In this document: piece after piece, positions 34,949-38,428 of the stretch
How positions within the stretch are numbered: the first letter of the stretch is position 1
Layout: each line of letters starts with the position of its first letter
Origin: an uncultured Flavobacteriales bacterium
GTDB lineage: Bacteria; Bacteroidota; Bacteroidia; Flavobacteriales_D; Crocinitomicaceae
Reading direction: 5' to 3'
Assembly: GCA_903945495.1 (NCBI GenBank)
Contig: CAJAVU010000056.1
Span: 1-38,428 of the forward strand
DNA: 38,428 nucleotides
Notes under the pieces: generated by a model
What the model saw: the letters and a program-made list of their open reading frames with translations, nothing else
What the model was told of the DNA's origin: nothing
Databases searched by the model: none
Made by a program: the position numbers and the translations under genes

Positions 34949-37900
34949 TTAATGATTTTTCTTATCTGCATGTTTCGCCTCACCATGGTGCTCTTCCGAT
35001 ACCTGTAATTTAGCTAACACATCATTTTTCTCGTTACGTACTTTAACTTTGTACCAAACATTTGGTTTAACACCAACTTCTTCTAAAGCTTGATAAGAAC
35101 GAGTATCTTCTGAACTTGATCTAACCATAGATTTCAAGTCGTTCCAGTCTCCAACAATAATTGCATTAGTAGGACATGCATCAGCACAAGCTGAAACAAA
35201 GTCTCCATCAACTACTGGTCTTCCTTCTTTCTTAGCATCTAACTTACCAGCTTGGATACGTTGAACACAGAAAGAACATTTTTCCATTACACCACGCGTG
35301 CGTACAGTTACATCTGGATTCAATACCATTCTACCTAAGTCATCTTGTGCCGGATTCACCTCGGTGAATTTTTTGTAAGATGGGTAGTTAAACCAGTTGA
35401 AACGACGAACTTTATAAGGACAGTTGTTTGCACAATATCTTGTACCAATACATCTGTTGTATGCCATTTGGTTTAATCCTTCATTACTGTGTGTTGTTGC
35501 AGCAACTGGACAAACTGTTTCACAAGGAGCGTGATTACAGTGGTGACACATCATTGGCATGTGAACAACACGAGGATTAACTGCAGCTACTTCAGCAGCT
35601 GTATAATTGAAATCATCTCCATCTTTTTTCGTTCCTGGAACAACCTCTTCATCTGAAGCGAAGTAACGATCGATACGCAACCAGTGCATTTCACGACCTC
35701 TTCTAATTTCATCCTTACCAACAACTGGTACGTTGTTTTCAGATTGACAAGCGATTAAACATGCACCACATCCGATACAAGAAGACAAATCAACTGTCAT
35801 TCCCCATCTGTGACCAATGTTCTCAACTGGATGCGCATCCCACAAGTCAAACTCACTCATTGGAGCCTCAATGTGGTTTCCTTCAGCATCCATTTTCTGC
35901 AACATGTGCGGAGGATTGAATGCTTCTCTATCACCTTTATTAAAAATATCTAAAGTAGTCTCACGAACAATTGAGTAACGACCCATCACAGTGTGATGAA
36001 TTTGCGTTGCTGCAATTGGATAAGATCCTTCTAATTTCGTAATACTTCCTGACGCATTGAATGCTAATGTTCCATTATCATTTTGAACGAATTGGAAGGC
36101 ATTTGCACCAATTGGAGCTGGTTTACCATCTTCTGTTGTAGCTGTACCGCCGTATTCTTTCGTTTGGAATGCAGCTTTACCGATGTTTTCACCGTTTGCT
36201 CCACGTCCATAACCTAATGCGATACCAACAGTTCCAAGAGCTTGTCCTGGAAGAGGATAAACTGGTAATGTTAACTCTGCACCACCAACTTTAACCTTCG
36301 CTAAACTTAAACCATGTTCTTGATCATACGTTGTTGCGTAACCTGCTTTGTCCATTTCAGCAGGATTCATTGTGATGTAGTTATCCCAAGTTACCTTCGT
36401 CATTGGATCTGGCAACTCTTGTAACCAAGGGTTATTTGCTTGATTTCCAATACCAATACCTGCTTTTTGATACAACACAACCTCTAAACCATTTCCTTTA
36501 GGAAGGTTTGTGTAAGCTGAATCTTTGAAAGTCAAAGGTACTAATGGTGCCATTGGCGTCATTTCAACACAACTGTTGTGAACTGCCATGCTCCAATATG
36601 TATGGAAATCTGCGTATTTCGTTTGTGATGGGAATCCGTATGTTTCCCAAGTTTTACGAATATAATCGTAAGCAACTTTCGAATCTTTACCAGCACGATT
36701 TGCTTTACCTCCCCAAACCAAAATTGATTCTAGAGCAGAAGCTGTATTGAATAAAGGACGAATAGTTGGTTGAGCAACTGCATATTCGTTAGCTTTCGCA
36801 TTGAAATCGTTCCATCCTTCTAACGCGTGGTGATCAGGTGCAACATATTTACAATTTGAAGCCGTTTCATCTGCATGAGATGCAAACGATACAGTTGTTT
36901 TAATTTTCGCTAATGCTTCTCCGAATTTTTTACCATTTGCCAATGTGTATAAAGGATTTACTCCTAAGAATACAACTGCATCTGGGCCTTTTCCAGCAAT
37001 TACATCGCTAACAAACTTGTTCATTTTAGCATCTTCCGATTTGAACAAGTTAATTGGGTTATTTAAATTCAATGTTGAAGAATATGCTCCTAAAACATTG
37101 TTTAATTTATTTACTAATAATTGAATTCCTTTGCTATTTGAATCTGAAACAACAATTGAATCAGCCTTAGATGCTTTCAACGATTTGATTGCTTCGTCAG
37201 CAATTGCTTTAACCTCTTTAGATAAGTCAGAAGCAACACCAGTTGAAACACCGAAACCTTTTAATAAGTATGATAAAACTGCAGCTTGTTCAGATGGTTT
37301 AATCATTCCTCGGTAGTCAGCATTTGAACCAGTTACCGACATCATTGACTCAAATTGGAAGTGTTTAGACATCCATTCACCTGAAGGATTTCTACGTGTT
37401 CCGTATTGTGTAGCAAATTGTGTTGGTAATAACCAAGAGTTCAAGAAGTCAGCACCAACACTAACAATCGTTTTAGCTTTCGAGAAATCATAATCAGGAA
37501 TTAACTCAACTCCGAATGAATCTTTATTTGCCAAACGCATTCCAGCGTAAGAAACTGCATCATATTGAATATGTTCAAATTTAGCTGGATTTTCAACTAC
37601 CCCAAGTGAAGCTGCTAATTCACCAATTGCCATTCCTAAAGAAGGACTAATTACTGTATTTGAAACTAAAACAACTTTTTTCGCTGCTTTTAAACCTGCT
37701 TTTACACCATCATCAACTTTTGTCCAAGATTTTCCTTGACCATCAATTGTTGGTTCTTGCAAACGAGCTGAATCATACAATCCTAAAACAGATGCAATGA
37801 TTTGTGCGTTTGTCCCTCCAGAAGTAAAACCGAAGTCTTTATTTCCTTTGATATAAATTGGTCGACCTTCACGTGTTTTTACCAAAATGCTTGCATAAGA

Positions 37901-38206
37901 CACACCATCATAGTATGTAGAAGCGTACCAAGTTGGCATCCCTGGAATAACATTCTCAGGTTTGTTAACGTAAGGAATTGCTTTTGTAACTGGAGCCTCA
38001 CACGCTGCAACAGTCGCTGCTGCAACACTGAAACCTAAAAACTTTAAGAAATCACGACGTGCTGTTGATGTTTCTTTTAAGTTTTCGTCACCCAAGAATT
38101 CATCTACCGACATTTGCGTCGGAAACTCTTGATCCTTTGAATTTAGGAACTCTGGAGTCTCTCTTAATTCCTCAAGACCTTTCCAATATTTTCTTGTCAT
38201 TCCCAT
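34949..38206 (-). CDS. actB: Alternative complex III molybdopterin-like/iron-sulfur subunit ActB
   Basis: ActB is the large extracytoplasmic subunit of ACIII, passing electrons from quinol through iron-sulfur clusters to heme groups. The 1085-residue product has a delayed Tat-type signal (Arg50-Arg51, ARRDFLKFLGFSVAAA) with Cys69 right after it, a possible lipidation site. The first ~700 residues resemble molybdopterin oxidoreductases, but ACIII members bind no molybdenum cofactor. The C-terminal third holds four cluster motifs: CIGCGACLIACQ (~805), CHHCNHAPCETVCP (~882), CIGTRYCANNCP (~917), and CSFCVQR with CADACPTNAI (~977, ~1004). The gene is 30 bases after actA. Confidence 0.95.
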   Translation of the reverse strand: MGMTRKYWKGLEELRETPEFLNSKDQEFPTQMSVDEFLGDENLKETSTARRDFLKFLGFSVAAATVAACEAPVTKAIPYVNKPENVIPGMPTWYASTYYDGVSYASILVKTREGRPIYIKGNKDFGFTSGGTNAQIIASVLGLYDSARLQEPTIDGQGKSWTKVDDGVKAGLKAAKKVVLVSNTVISPSLGMAIGELAASLGVVENPAKFEHIQYDAVSYAGMRLANKDSFGVELIPDYDFSKAKTIVSVGADFLNSWLLPTQFATQYGTRRNPSGEWMSKHFQFESMMSVTGSNADYRGMIKPSEQAAVLSYLLKGFGVSTGVASDLSKEVKAIADEAIKSLKASKADSIVVSDSNSKGIQLLVNKLNNVLGAYSSTLNLNNPINLFKSEDAKMNKFVSDVIAGKGPDAVVFLGVNPLYTLANGKKFGEALAKIKTTVSFASHADETASNCKYVAPDHHALEGWNDFNAKANEYAVAQPTIRPLFNTASALESILVWGGKANRAGKDSKVAYDYIRKTWETYGFPSQTKYADFHTYWSMAVHNSCVEMTPMAPLVPLTFKDSAYTNLPKGNGLEVVLYQKAGIGIGNQANNPWLQELPDPMTKVTWDNYITMNPAEMDKAGYATTYDQEHGLSLAKVKVGGAELTLPVYPLPGQALGTVGIALGYGRGANGENIGKAAFQTKEYGGTATTEDGKPAPIGANAFQFVQNDNGTLAFNASGSITKLEGSYPIAATQIHHTVMGRYSIVRETTLDIFNKGDREAFNPPHMLQKMDAEGNHIEAPMSEFDLWDAHPVENIGHRWGMTVDLSSCIGCGACLIACQSENNVPVVGKDEIRRGREMHWLRIDRYFASDEEVVPGTKKDGDDFNYTAAEVAAVNPRVVHMPMMCHHCNHAPCETVCPVAATTHSNEGLNQMAYNRCIGTRYCANNCPYKVRRFNWFNYPSYKKFTEVNPAQDDLGRMVLNPDVTVRTRGVMEKCSFCVQRIQAGKLDAKKEGRPVVDGDFVSACADACPTNAIIVGDWNDLKSMVRSSSEDTRSYQALEEVGVKPNVWYKVKVRNEKNDVLAKLQVSEEHHGEAKHADKKNH

Positions 38207-38236
38207 ATGCTTATTTGGACTTCTTCTATTCGTTAA

Positions 38237-38428
38237 TTAATAGTGACATTTTGCACATTCCCAACCACCTAACTCATTTACGGTTACTTTACCATCTTTT
38301 AGGTAACTACCATATAAAGTTTTGTCGTTGTTCAACAAACGCTTGTGAATTTCATTGTAGTAACCATCATTTCTTGTATCAATTGCTCCAGTAGAAATTT
38401 CTTTCGCACCGTGACATTCAATACACCA
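38237..38428 (-). CDS. actA: Alternative complex III multiheme cytochrome c subunit ActA, C-terminal fragment
   Basis: The minus strand from the window edge is open for 63 codons and ends with TAA at 38239-38237. It has two heme c motifs: CIECH near the edge and CAKCH at the very end (GGWECAKCHY). ActA is the pentaheme subunit of ACIII and is encoded directly before actB, exactly as here with a 30-base gap. Only the last two hemes are inside the window, so total heme number and the signal sequence cannot be seen. Another multiheme cytochrome is possible, but the position makes ActA much the best call. Confidence 0.88.
   Translation of the reverse strand, partial: WCIECHGAKEISTGAIDTRNDGYYNEIHKRLLNNDKTLYGSYLKDGKVTVNELGGWECAKCHY

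Noticed and set aside
34949-38206. Formate dehydrogenase or nitrate reductase
   Set aside because: The molybdopterin-like fold is present, but the gene lies in a full act operon with DUF3341 and NrfD subunits, which identifies it as ActB.

Overview
The window reads as chromosomal DNA of a Bacteroidota bacterium, most likely order Flavobacteriales and possibly a Fluviicola/Crocinitomicaceae-like lineage. The lineage call is inferred from several things: AT-rich coding sequence, promoter boxes of the form TAnnTTTG, little use of Shine-Dalgarno sites, type IX secretion (T9SS) C-terminal sorting domains, a DUF1501/DUF1800 pair, a zinc-less L32, and an alternative complex III (ACIII) operon joined to an aa3-type oxidase. 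There is no phage, IS element, CRISPR array, tRNA or rRNA that I can see. No gene-free stretch exceeds about 215 bases.

Left part (1-5.5 kb, all minus strand). The conserved fatty-acid/phospholipid cluster runs yceD(DUF177)-rpmF-plsX-fabH-accB. Only the first 13 codons of accB lie inside the window. Just upstream is a translationally coupled pair, pepA and pdxA (TAATG overlap).

5.5-10.4 kb (minus). An overlapping two-gene unit encodes a lipoprotein and a 1291-residue exported MORN-repeat protein with an unusual Tyr/Asp/Glu-rich insert. It is the least explained unit in the window.

10.4-15.4 kb (plus). A YgiQ-type radical SAM protein is followed by a 980-residue T9SS-secreted amidase with a CUB domain. 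A strong bidirectional terminator ends this part.

15.4-25.7 kb. Housekeeping genes are mixed with envelope genes: prs-rplY (minus), a SRAP/HMCES-like protein (plus), a short outer-membrane-like protein and cvpA (minus), a YceI-like lipoprotein (minus), a conserved hypothetical plus rseP (plus), a Met-rich GLPGLI/DUF4412-like exported protein (plus), and the DUF1800-DUF1501 pair (minus; the second carries a T9SS domain). A degenerate, inverted array of 8-9 base units lies at about 19.75-19.88 kb.

25.7-38.4 kb (minus). ruvB-queG form a pair. Upstream of them is a respiratory operon, actA(partial)-actB-actC-actD-actE-actF-ctaC-ctaD, which should encode a quinol:cytochrome c oxidoreductase and its partner terminal oxidase. 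The ctaD terminator directly abuts the ruvB promoter.

I found no clearly new multi-gene defence or mobile system. The most interesting items are the MORN/lipoprotein pair, the intergenic repeat, the apparently leaderless promoter geometry at two genes, and a Glu-to-Lys change in the CuA loop of CtaC.
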